A stretch of 64,000 nucleotides of DNA from Chitinophagaceae bacterium (GTDB lineage: Bacteria; Bacteroidota; Bacteroidia; Chitinophagales; UBA10324): the NCBI GenBank assembly GCA_016717285.1, contig JADKFU010000005.1:2030501-2094500 (forward strand), read 5' to 3'. A program made the position numbers and the translations under genes. A model generated the notes under the pieces. That model did no database searches. It worked only from the letters and a program-made list of their open reading frames with translations, and was not told the DNA's origin. Positions 35,101 through 42,584 of the stretch are shown piece after piece. Position 1 is the stretch's first letter, and every line of letters starts with the position of its first letter.

Positions 35101-36425
35101 CCTTGAATACCAATAGTTGTGGTTAACCAACCCGTCCCATCATATTTCCTGATTACAAAATTTGCTGAATTGGAACTGCCATCCTTATCACCTGCAACAA
35201 AATTAAAAGTAGCATCATAAGTATTGAAAAATATTCCACTATTGGTCAGCGTCCAAGACCGATTTACACTTTTGTTCTCATTAATTCCCGAGGTTAATAT
35301 CTCATCATGATCACCATTAATGGTAAAAGCAGTTATATTTCCTCCTATTGTAATGTTGTTTATAATAAGAGTTACTGGCGTGTAAACGGATGCGGAAGTA
35401 CTTCCAATCACAAATGTTCGGGAATTATGAATCGCATCAAATCCCATTACCAAATTTCCATTTACGTGTCCACTGGTACGTATTATGTTACCAGCGGCAG
35501 GCACTGTTATTGAATGAGAACCTGTTGCGATTATTCCATTGCTAAATGTGAGAATTCCGACAATAGTAATATTCTCGAGAAGTGATACACTTGCAGATCC
35601 AAAGCAATTCATTGTTAAATTATTTACGCTGCCAGTGAAAAGCGCGGTAGGTAAGGTAATTCCAACTATATTAGTAAAAGCTATGGTCGCCGAGGAATTA
35701 CTCGCATTAACTTTACCGAGTGTGCGAGTAGGAGCACTGCCGTGAATAGTTAATATGCTTGCATTTATACTTAGTGTGCCATTAATCAAAAATAAAGTTT
35801 CACTCACAGTTGCTGATTGCACTAAAATAACTCCGGCTGAATTGTCAATTGTGAGATTATTGAAGTTCGTTTCTTCTGAACCCAAAATATTTTGTAAAGC
35901 AATACCATTAAAAGTTACATCAATTACATCTGAACCACTTTTGGTTGTAAACGTACCATGATTGGTTAAGTCGCCACTAATTTTGATTAGGTTAGTTATT
36001 GAATTTATGCTCTGCCCTGCAATTAAACCACCACTATTAATTGTGACATCGCCTAAAACGTTCAAAATTGTTGGATTGGTTGAACTTGATTTGTCCATAT
36101 AGAGAAATCCATTTACAATTAAACTACTAATATCATTTATCGCAGTAGCTGCTATGGTAACTGTAATACCGCTGTTAATTATAACAGTGTCTTCTGAAGT
36201 CGGTTGCGGATCTCCATTCCAAGTGTCTGGATTACCCCAATTACCATTGGCCGTTGCTATTTTTGTTCCCCCAAAAGTTTGTTGACTTAGACCAAAAATA
36301 AAGGAAAGAAAAACTAAAATCAGGCTAAAATCTTGAAAAAAGTAAGAATTTATTTTGCTTATTTTTTTTATTTTAGCTAATAAATAGAAAGGAAAAACTT
36401 CAAGATAAATACGGATGGTACTCAT
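32200..36425 (-). CDS. 1408-aa T9SS-exported repeat protein (one-base frameshift)
   Basis: Read through one missing base, this encodes a large surface or secreted protein. It has a signal region (FSLILVFLSFIFGLSQ), then a G8-like N-terminus (ANGNWGNPDTWNGDPQPTSE and VIINSGITVTI) with parallel-beta repeats, then Ig-like segments, six nearly identical 92-aa repeats (TPTVGIPTPIVVSLG to PSIQTLRTVVI), a unique ~200-aa region, and a type A T9SS C-terminal sorting domain (IYPNPNIGSFTIRV to KFIVQ). The frame break is at about 34588-34592: this repeat copy reads CCTGAAAAGG where the other copies read CCTGTTAAAGG. The gene is 13 bp upstream of the barrel gene. Adhesin or matrix function is inferred. 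Confidence 0.75.
33100..34757 (-). repeat. Six tandem 276-bp coding repeats
   Basis: The period is exactly 276 bp (92 codons), seen for instance at 33362, 33638, 33914 and 34190. Copies are almost identical at nucleotide level. Differences include one G-to-A change giving W for R in the fourth-from-last copy's end, and the indel in the first copy. Each encodes an Ig-like domain with two cysteines (PTCQVTNG and NGCNGP). Shadow reading frames on both strands recur with the same period and should be ignored. Confidence 0.95.
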
Positions 36426-36861
36426 ATCCTCAAGATTTTATTGTAAAGAAATATTAATGCTATAAAAGTTAAGTTTTAAATCTCAAAACAATTGTCAAGC
36501 TTTTTTACAAGTTAATGGGAAAATAACAACATCGCAATTCTATTCATTGATGTGGGGAAATTCATGTTGAAAAATGGGGAAATAAGAGCCAAAAAGAAGT
36601 ATGTTTGTGGTTCAGCAACTATACCTTTCCTAATTATCCCTCTTACTAGGGAAATGAAAACGCATCTGATTAAAATTTTCAATTCATTGTTCATACATTC
36701 AAGAAATTACTATAAACAAAACGAATGTAAGTATTCTAGAATGCAAAATGCAACTCTTTTGGTAAATTTTTTCCAATGCGGGACTTATAAAGAAGCTAAT
36801 ATGTATTAATTCTTAAAATACACAGTATGGGTAATGCTCCCTTTTTATAGCCCTAAATTTA
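36426..36861. other. 436-bp region without a supported gene
   Basis: The sequence is AT-rich. Two short frames (60 and 85 codons) overlap here, but they lack recognizable protein features and have no plausible ribosome sites. As it lies upstream of the minus-strand cluster starting at 36425, it should contain that operon's promoter, but I see no -33/-7 pair I would defend. Confidence 0.5.
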
Positions 36862-38103
36862 TCACTCCTCAAAAACCATATCTCCAAATCTTTTCCCTGC
36901 TCCTTTCAAGTGTGCGATATAATAATATTTTTTTTCCTCAATTTCACTGTAGTAAAGCACAAAAGTATAGCGCCCCTTTTCAGTAATCACTTTAGATAGT
37001 TTTTGGGTTAACGCTTCCGTTTCATAATTATGTATTTCATATTCAAGTGTGTCCCTTTCTATCTTAATGGCTTGTAAAAGGGTATCGCAAAAAACTGAGA
37101 CAGATATCCTAAACTGTGTTTTCATAGCATATTTGTTTCCATGGAAACTTCTTGTAAGTGGCTTTACTGATCCTCCTTCAATAGCCTTCACCAATCGAAG
37201 CTGAAATGAAAGAAAATCATGACTATCAACTGAAATTTCAACCGGAACAGCACTAATAATTTTCCCGCTAGTATCAGTTTTTACTGTGATAGTGCCAGCA
37301 TATTTCATCTTTGTTTTTCTAAAATCCAACCCAAGTTGCCGTGCTAGGTTTTTAAATCCTACGGCATAAATCGCAGATGTATCTTCGGATGCTCGTATAA
37401 AAGTATCTTTTCTAATCATTAGAAACTCGTTCAACTGTTCCGCCCGAATGCTGTCCTCCATCCGTATGCTATCGCGCTGAAATGCTTCATACTCTATTTT
37501 CCAATTTGCATACCTCTTCTCTATAGTTCCCTCAAGCTTAAATCTTTGATAGGAGATACTGTCTTCTTTATAGATATAGGCTGGTATCTGGTTAAGAATA
37601 TACTTGTCGGGGAACTGCGTATATTTCTCGCCTATTTGATTCAGGTAAACAAAATGCTTCTTTGATTTATCACCGAAGAAATACACTGCATCATAAAATA
37701 TATAGGTGGAATCATAGGGTATCGTATCATTTCGATCAGCAACAATCATGTTTCCATAGTCACTGTATCTAAAACGTACAGGATTGCTTTCGGTTGCCGA
37801 TATCCTTTTTGCTGATTTATTTTCGTCAACTGATACTTCAATCGATTTCTCGGGTGGAAAATGAGTTACAATAATATTCATTATTGGGACTTTGTTAATA
37901 GTTTCTGTTCCACTGAAAACTTTGTACGTGGTTACATAGGTCACAAAGCCTTCGGTAATTGTGTCCATAATAACGCTTATCTCAGACGCACTAACCTTTT
38001 CAAAATCATACCTGTAACCAATGAAAGTTTGCGCTTTCAATGCATAACCAGTGAACAGTAAAAAGAAAACTGGAATAATATAATTGTAGCGAACCTGATT
38101 CAT
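36862..38103 (-). CDS. Secreted protein of unknown function, 413 aa
   Basis: This protein has a signal peptide (YIIPVFFLLFTGYALKAQ) and a long periplasmic or exported region, with no family that I recognise. The middle contains a charged helical stretch (AFQRDSIRMEDSIRAEQL). The second half has a beta-rich domain with KMKYAGTITVKTDTSGKI and an LRLVKAIEGGSVKPLTR segment. There is no T9SS sorting domain and no lipobox. It is a single-gene unit, divergent from the small lipoprotein gene at 38302, with about 200 bp between them. Confidence 0.7.
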   Translation of the reverse strand: MNQVRYNYIIPVFFLLFTGYALKAQTFIGYRYDFEKVSASEISVIMDTITEGFVTYVTTYKVFSGTETINKVPIMNIIVTHFPPEKSIEVSVDENKSAKRISATESNPVRFRYSDYGNMIVADRNDTIPYDSTYIFYDAVYFFGDKSKKHFVYLNQIGEKYTQFPDKYILNQIPAYIYKEDSISYQRFKLEGTIEKRYANWKIEYEAFQRDSIRMEDSIRAEQLNEFLMIRKDTFIRASEDTSAIYAVGFKNLARQLGLDFRKTKMKYAGTITVKTDTSGKIISAVPVEISVDSHDFLSFQLRLVKAIEGGSVKPLTRSFHGNKYAMKTQFRISVSVFCDTLLQAIKIERDTLEYEIHNYETEALTQKLSKVITEKGRYTFVLYYSEIEEKKYYYIAHLKGAGKRFGDMVFEE

Positions 38104-38274
38104 ACAATGATTTAAAACTGCGCATCAAAATAAAAAAAACAACATTGATCAGCCACTTTTTTTCACCACACACGAACCTGCAATTAGCATTTTCCCTTCG
38201 AAACATGGCAATCCAGCTTAAATAAAAAAGTGAGCATCTGATTTAATAAGTTATATAAAACACAATATGAATGC

Positions 38275-38282
38275 TATATTTG
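38275..38282 (+). promoter_or_regulatory. Bacteroidota -7 box (TAnnTTTG)
   Basis: TATATTTG matches the phylum's -7 consensus exactly and lies 19 bp before the ATG of the lipoprotein gene at 38302. A clear TTTG -33 element is not visible about 19 bp upstream, so this is a partial match. Confidence 0.4.
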
Positions 38283-38301
38283 AATACGAAAAACACATAC
38301 C

Positions 38302-38682
38302 ATGTCCATTAAACTATCAGCTATAACTAATCAACTGCTCCTTATTTCATTCCTTTTCTGTCTATCTGCTTGCGGCTTCACCAACGTAAATCTCCAAAAC
38401 ACAAATGCAAACTCAACAAATGTCTTGTTGAGCCAGAAAAATTTTATAGTTCTTGACAAGGTTACGGGGGAAGCAAGTGTCAGAAAAATACTTGGGTTTG
38501 GCGGCACTTCAAAAAAAGGACTTATGCAGGAAGCAATGGCGAAAATGTATGCTGATGCAAACCTGGGTGGCAATGCAAAAACAATTATCAACGTTACATA
38601 CGAAACACATACCTCCTTTTACATTTTTGTAAATATTACGACAGTAATCGCCTCCGGCTATGTAATTGAATTTCTGAAATAG
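38302..38682 (+). CDS. Small lipoprotein (DUF6567-like)
   Basis: This 126-aa protein has a lipoprotein signal (NQLLLISFLFCLSAC, lipobox LSAC with Cys23 modified) and a ~100-residue domain. The pattern DKVTGEASVRKILGFGG, MAKMYADANLGGNAKTI, NVTYETHTSF resembles small Bacteroidota lipoproteins annotated DUF6567, whose function is unknown. The only plus-strand gene in this stretch, flanked by minus-strand genes on both sides. Confidence 0.75.
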   Translation: MSIKLSAITNQLLLISFLFCLSACGFTNVNLQNTNANSTNVLLSQKNFIVLDKVTGEASVRKILGFGGTSKKGLMQEAMAKMYADANLGGNAKTIINVTYETHTSFYIFVNITTVIASGYVIEFLK

Positions 38683-38703
38683 TTCCAACAGCACGATCAA
38701 AAT

Positions 38704-39288
38704 CTATCGCTTGCAAAACTGTATGGAGAAATATCCCCGGATACAGGAATCATTGATGAGAACCACATCAAAATTATCACGGCAGTGCACTGCATCTCCA
38801 TCAGGCACTGCATAACAGGAATCAATACCATCCTGGAAGAAAGTTTCAATCAGGAGTTGATCGCCTTGTACAGTGATGCGTGTTCTTTTTATATTTTGCT
38901 CATTGTTTGCATACCAATCCCCTATAAATCTTGCAAAAGCAGGATTCACGCTTGACTCAGATGTTGAACCAGATGGTCCCCCACCCGGGTCAATATTCTC
39001 CAATTCACTTCCTGGGCCTGTAGTTTTTCCCGCGAACACAAATTTCCAGATTGCAAAACCGCCTGCACCGAGAATAACAGTTACCGCTAAAACCAGCAGA
39101 ATAATTCTTCCCCGGTTTGATCGTCCGGTATTTGTTGGATAATGAGGATATGATGAAGCCGGCTTTTCAAAACCCAAACCTCTCCTTTCCTGCTGCTTAA
39201 CGGTAGCATCAGAAAATGAGTGACCACAACTCTTGCAAAACCTTCCTTCATCAACATTGGGAGTTCCGCACTTAGGGCAGTATTTCAT
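38704..39288 (-). CDS. Zinc-ribbon, single-pass membrane protein
   Basis: This 194-aa protein starts with a zinc ribbon (YCPKCGTPNVDEGRFCKSCG: two CxxC knuckles at residues 3-6 and 17-20). A disordered linker follows, then a membrane helix (IILLVLAVTVILGAGGFAIW, residues ~63-82), a Gly/Pro/Ser-rich linker, and a C-terminal ~85-residue extracytoplasmic domain (ARFIGDWYANNEQN...). This layout is common in uncharacterised Bacteroidota membrane proteins. It lies 8 bp after the stop of the next upstream zinc-ribbon gene, so both form an operon. Confidence 0.75.
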   Translation of the reverse strand: MKYCPKCGTPNVDEGRFCKSCGHSFSDATVKQQERRGLGFEKPASSYPHYPTNTGRSNRGRIILLVLAVTVILGAGGFAIWKFVFAGKTTGPGSELENIDPGGGPSGSTSESSVNPAFARFIGDWYANNEQNIKRTRITVQGDQLLIETFFQDGIDSCYAVPDGDAVHCRDNFDVVLINDSCIRGYFSIQFCKR

Positions 39289-39295
39289 AGTATAA

Positions 39296-40047
39296 TTACT
39301 TTAGTTTGTTACCGCAATTCATACAGAAGGCATCATCAGCACTTACAACATTATTGCAATTGTCACATCTGAGTTCGATGGGTTTTGGCGGTTCACGAAC
39401 TACTATTTCTTCTTCAAATGTCTCCGCAACACGTGTTGGAGCAGCAACACCTTTTGAAAGCATTGAACGAATTGCCATGGAATTATGTGCAATGGTTACT
39501 CCAACACTGAGTAGCTCAGCTAAAAAATAAAAAATGATCAGCACCCAGAAAGCATATACTATTGCTGCAACAATAATAAACAGCAGCGCCACTATTGAAT
39601 TACCGCCTCCTCCAACAATTTCATTAAACAATGGAAGAATATCAAGGTTTTGAAGGCCAAAGTACTGACCTCCTACCAATGCTATTAACACGGCGATAAT
39701 TACAATCATAGCGGCTAAGATCTCACCTGCTAAGCGTAACATTTGCGCAATGATGGGAATAACTGTGAAATCCGAGTCCTCAAGGCTTCTTACCTTGTCT
39801 GCCCTGTAAAAATAAATCTGTGCAATAATCCACCAGGCAAGCACAATCAGGATGCAGGCAATGATGCCCAGTAAAAATTTCCAAAGTCATGCGCATTACT
39901 CAGGATTTGAAAGATCAGGTAAAGTGCAAAAATACCGTAGACTGCTGCGGAAATTTTCCACAGCCAATAGATGATATTGCGCAATGTTCTTCCGAGTGAA
40001 AGCTTATCCAGAAAAGGATAGATGATTTGAAAAATGTTTCGGTTCAT
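39296..40047 (-). CDS. Multi-pass membrane protein with C-terminal zinc ribbon (frameshifted)
   Basis: Read through one missing base the gene encodes about 250 aa. It starts with a cytoplasmic head (MNRNIFQIIYPFLDKLSLGR) and an amphipathic WLWKISAAVYGIFALYLIF helix. Three further membrane helices follow (ILIVLAWWIIAQIYFY, EILAAMIVIIAVLIALVGG, VALLFIIVAAIVYAFWVLII), then a C-terminal zinc ribbon (CDNCNNVVSADDAFCMNCGN). The break is in the run at 39873-39880: with six A, the protein reads HDFGKFLLGIIACILIV instead of stopping after HDFGNFYWASLPAS. It forms an operon with the adjacent zinc-ribbon gene. Function unknown. Confidence 0.7.
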
Positions 40048-40399
40048 AAAAAATCTTTAAATTATTAACAGTAATTCTTCATGCTTTTAAACAGTAGCTT
40101 AGAAATAAAAATCGTCTGGAATTAATTAATTGAATGCGAAATATAACTAATAAGAATTAACAGCACGTCTAATTGGTAAAAAAAATACTATACCCATCGC
40201 CAGATTCCTCATGCAATCCAATTTGATTAACAATTCGTATGGGATTCAAAATTTTGAAAGCCAACACGCAGCAATAATTATTGTCTAACCCTCTATGAAG
40301 TCCCTTGATTTAAAATAGAACTAATGCTGAAATGAGGTAGTTGAATCTACGCACTTGAAATATAATGAGGTGCCCCCCTTTATGTCCCAGATTTCTGTC
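40048..40399. other. 352-bp gap without a supported gene
   Basis: AT-rich, with no frame of usable length, no RNA gene signature and no strong hairpin. It separates the zinc-ribbon pair from the WG-repeat operon and should hold the 3' end of the latter. Confidence 0.5.
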
Positions 40400-41104
40400 C
40401 TATGATATGCCAAGTATTTGATCTCCCGTCTGATCTATAATTATTTTTTGATTGTCAAACTGCGTCACTAGGGCGAATCCATTGTAGAACGGCTCAACTG
40501 CTATATATCGCTGTCCATAAATTTCATTTCCATTCCTATCAATGTGGTGCCAACCATCAAGGTCTTTAGCCGTAGCAAAGTTTTTATGGAAAACACCGAT
40601 ATCTATAAACTTCTTTTCATTAAGCGGTTGCCCTTTTATGTCAATGTGCGAGTATAACCCGTTGTCCTGCTTTACACAAGCGTAACCATCCTTATAATCA
40701 CCGCAATAAATAAACCTTTCGTCGTAAATCCTCTTCCCATCAATATCAATATGATAATACTTGTTCTCGCTATCCCTCACCGTACAAAGGTTTTCTTGAA
40801 AGTTTCCTGTCCAGGAAAATGCATTCGCATATGCACGTCTGCCACCCTCTGTTAAGTGAAACCATTCATTATCCTGAACTACTGCTGCCCTGTTACAGTA
40901 ATAGCCAAATGTTCTGCTGTATCGCTTAGAGTAAAGCGGTTTGCCGAATATATCAATGTGATAGGATCCACTTTTATCTCGCACAGGAGCCAACCCTGGA
41001 ACGTGAAATTTGAGAACTTCCAGAAATTGCTTCTCGAATATTGGCTTCCCCTTAAAAACGAAATAGGTATTGTCTGGTGATACTTTTATTTCCTGCCAGT
41101 TCAT
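40400..41104 (-). CDS. WG-repeat (KWG-like) beta-propeller protein
   Basis: This 234-aa protein has five or six repeats of the form 'hIDxxGxxxYxxRFxxxxxFxxGxAxVxxxxGxx', for example YHIDIDGKRIYDERFIYCGD and WHHIDRNGNEIYGQRYI. WG/KWG repeats form beta-propeller-like or extended beta structures used in binding. It has no signal peptide and no catalytic motif. I chose the ATG at 41104, overlapping the phosphatase stop (TAATG), rather than the ATG at 41158, which would add 18 residues inside the upstream gene. It is the last gene of the operon and probably a binding partner for the fusion enzymes. Confidence 0.75.
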   Translation of the reverse strand: MNWQEIKVSPDNTYFVFKGKPIFEKQFLEVLKFHVPGLAPVRDKSGSYHIDIFGKPLYSKRYSRTFGYYCNRAAVVQDNEWFHLTEGGRRAYANAFSWTGNFQENLCTVRDSENKYYHIDIDGKRIYDERFIYCGDYKDGYACVKQDNGLYSHIDIKGQPLNEKKFIDIGVFHKNFATAKDLDGWHHIDRNGNEIYGQRYIAVEPFYNGFALVTQFDNQKIIIDQTGDQILGIS

Positions 41105-42537
41105 TAGTTCAGAAGTTTCTGTTTGAGAAGAGCAATTTGATCTACCGAGAGTCCACAATATGCCAGGTAAGCTTCAATACCACCCTTCTCTTTTATAATA
41201 TCCAAAACAAGATTCAGGCGATGCAGTTTTACATCCACTTCACTTGCCAAATAGTCAGCATCGATTGCTTCTTGGGGTGCCTTAGCCAACAGGTGAAGCA
41301 AGGAGATGAAAATACCGGTTCTATCCTTACCTGCGAAACAGTGAATAGCAACCGAACCGGATCGCTCAGCGACAATTGCCTCCATTGCCTTTTTGATCTT
41401 ATCCGCACAGCCCAGGGCAAAGAAGCGATAGGCAATTTCTTCATTGGTTCCCTGATGATGGTCTCGTTTAAACCATTCAGGCTGATTCCAGGGATCCAAC
41501 TGAGCTTTCACATAGTTGAATTTTGAAAGCGATTGATCTGAATAGCGTTCTTCTTCAATTTCCTTATCCGCTCTTAAATCTATTACAGTTCTGATATTCA
41601 TTGCTTTCAGCAAATCATCGAACCTGGATTCATTTTGAAAGAGGGTCATGGTCGCTGATCTGAAAACTCTCCCCATCTTTATTTTAGGATTGTGCGTACT
41701 GATGTCACGGAAGTTCCAGAGAAAATCCCTATCGTAAAGCCACTCACAAAATTCCTTCACTTCCTTCAACTTTTCAGCAACTGCTAAATTTTCAATTGAA
41801 CCATAAAAGAAATCCAGCAAAAACCTTTTCTGCCTGTTTGCTTCCGGCAAAAACAAGGTCCCCTTTAAATCATAAAAAGACGGTTGTTCTTCCTTTTTCA
41901 AAATATTGGCGATAAAATACTTTGGGAGGAAATTGAATTTCCGGAGTCCTTTTGAAAGATGATTCAGCTGAATGGCCACATGCAATGCAATATTGTAGAA
42001 ATAATAAAACTGATACCCATCACTTCTCCGGTGCATTCCGCTACAACTTTCAAACTCATATACAAATTTGTCAATCAAGTCATTTACCTGCTTTACCGTT
42101 GCTTCAGATGTTTTGCCTTTGTCATAATCTCTCACAAGCTGATGCAGGTAAGTACCCATCTCATACTGCGCCGGCCGCTTTTCGTAAAGAATGGTTTCAC
42201 TGATAACAGAAATCTCAGAACCAAGATAGTTCCTGTCAATCTCAGAAATCTTAGTACAAAGCGCAAATTCAATCTTCGGCTGCGTTTTGAAATAAACAAC
42301 AATTTTGTTTCTCAGTGCTACTTCCCGGATAGAATGAATTTCGGAACTGAATAGCCTGTCCAGGCCCTCTTTAAAATCGGTTGTTTTAAAATCCTTGTTT
42401 ATCAATAGCTGAATATCAATATCGGAATTGGAGGAGGCTTCTCCCCTGCCAAAGGATCCATAAAGCAATGCGACCTCTATACCATTAACTCGTGGAAATA
42501 ATTCTTGTAGTTGAGCTATTGTTTTTACTTGTTTCAT
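41104..42537 (-). CDS. Nucleotidyltransferase-tyrosine phosphatase fusion
   Basis: This 477-aa protein has two catalytic domains. Residues 1-110 form a minimal nucleotidyltransferase: LLYGSFGRGEASSNSDIDI (residues 24-42), with the GS-x10-DxD signature and Asp39/Asp41. The middle (110-270) is helical, with aromatic segments like the HEPN- or kanamycin-NTase helical partner. Residues 285-477 form a protein-tyrosine/serine phosphatase like PF13350, with MGRVFRSATMT (the 'yRSg' start), IRTVIDLRADKEIEEE, and the P-loop HCFAGKDRTG (Cys ~400, Arg ~406: HCxxGKDRTG). The fusion would add and remove nucleotidyl or phosphate groups on a shared substrate. Unusual combination. Translationally coupled to the WG gene (TAATG) and 47 bp from the upstream gene. 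Confidence 0.85.
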   Translation of the reverse strand: MKQVKTIAQLQELFPRVNGIEVALLYGSFGRGEASSNSDIDIQLLINKDFKTTDFKEGLDRLFSSEIHSIREVALRNKIVVYFKTQPKIEFALCTKISEIDRNYLGSEISVISETILYEKRPAQYEMGTYLHQLVRDYDKGKTSEATVKQVNDLIDKFVYEFESCSGMHRRSDGYQFYYFYNIALHVAIQLNHLSKGLRKFNFLPKYFIANILKKEEQPSFYDLKGTLFLPEANRQKRFLLDFFYGSIENLAVAEKLKEVKEFCEWLYDRDFLWNFRDISTHNPKIKMGRVFRSATMTLFQNESRFDDLLKAMNIRTVIDLRADKEIEEERYSDQSLSKFNYVKAQLDPWNQPEWFKRDHHQGTNEEIAYRFFALGCADKIKKAMEAIVAERSGSVAIHCFAGKDRTGIFISLLHLLAKAPQEAIDADYLASEVDVKLHRLNLVLDIIKEKGGIEAYLAYCGLSVDQIALLKQKLLN

Positions 42538-42584
42538 CTGGATATCTATTGTTTTAAAGTGAGTTAGAATGATTCAATCTCATT

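Noticed and set aside
36512..36809. Small genes in the 36.4-36.9 kb gap
   Set aside because: Overlapping opposite-strand frames with unusual composition, no ribosome sites and no family.
39296..39844. Stand-alone 182-aa membrane protein
   Set aside because: Its upstream frame (39847-40047) joins it if one A is restored, giving one 250-aa protein with a proper start.
41229..41526. Frames antisense to or within the phosphatase gene
   Set aside because: Fully inside the NTase-phosphatase gene, which has catalytic motifs.
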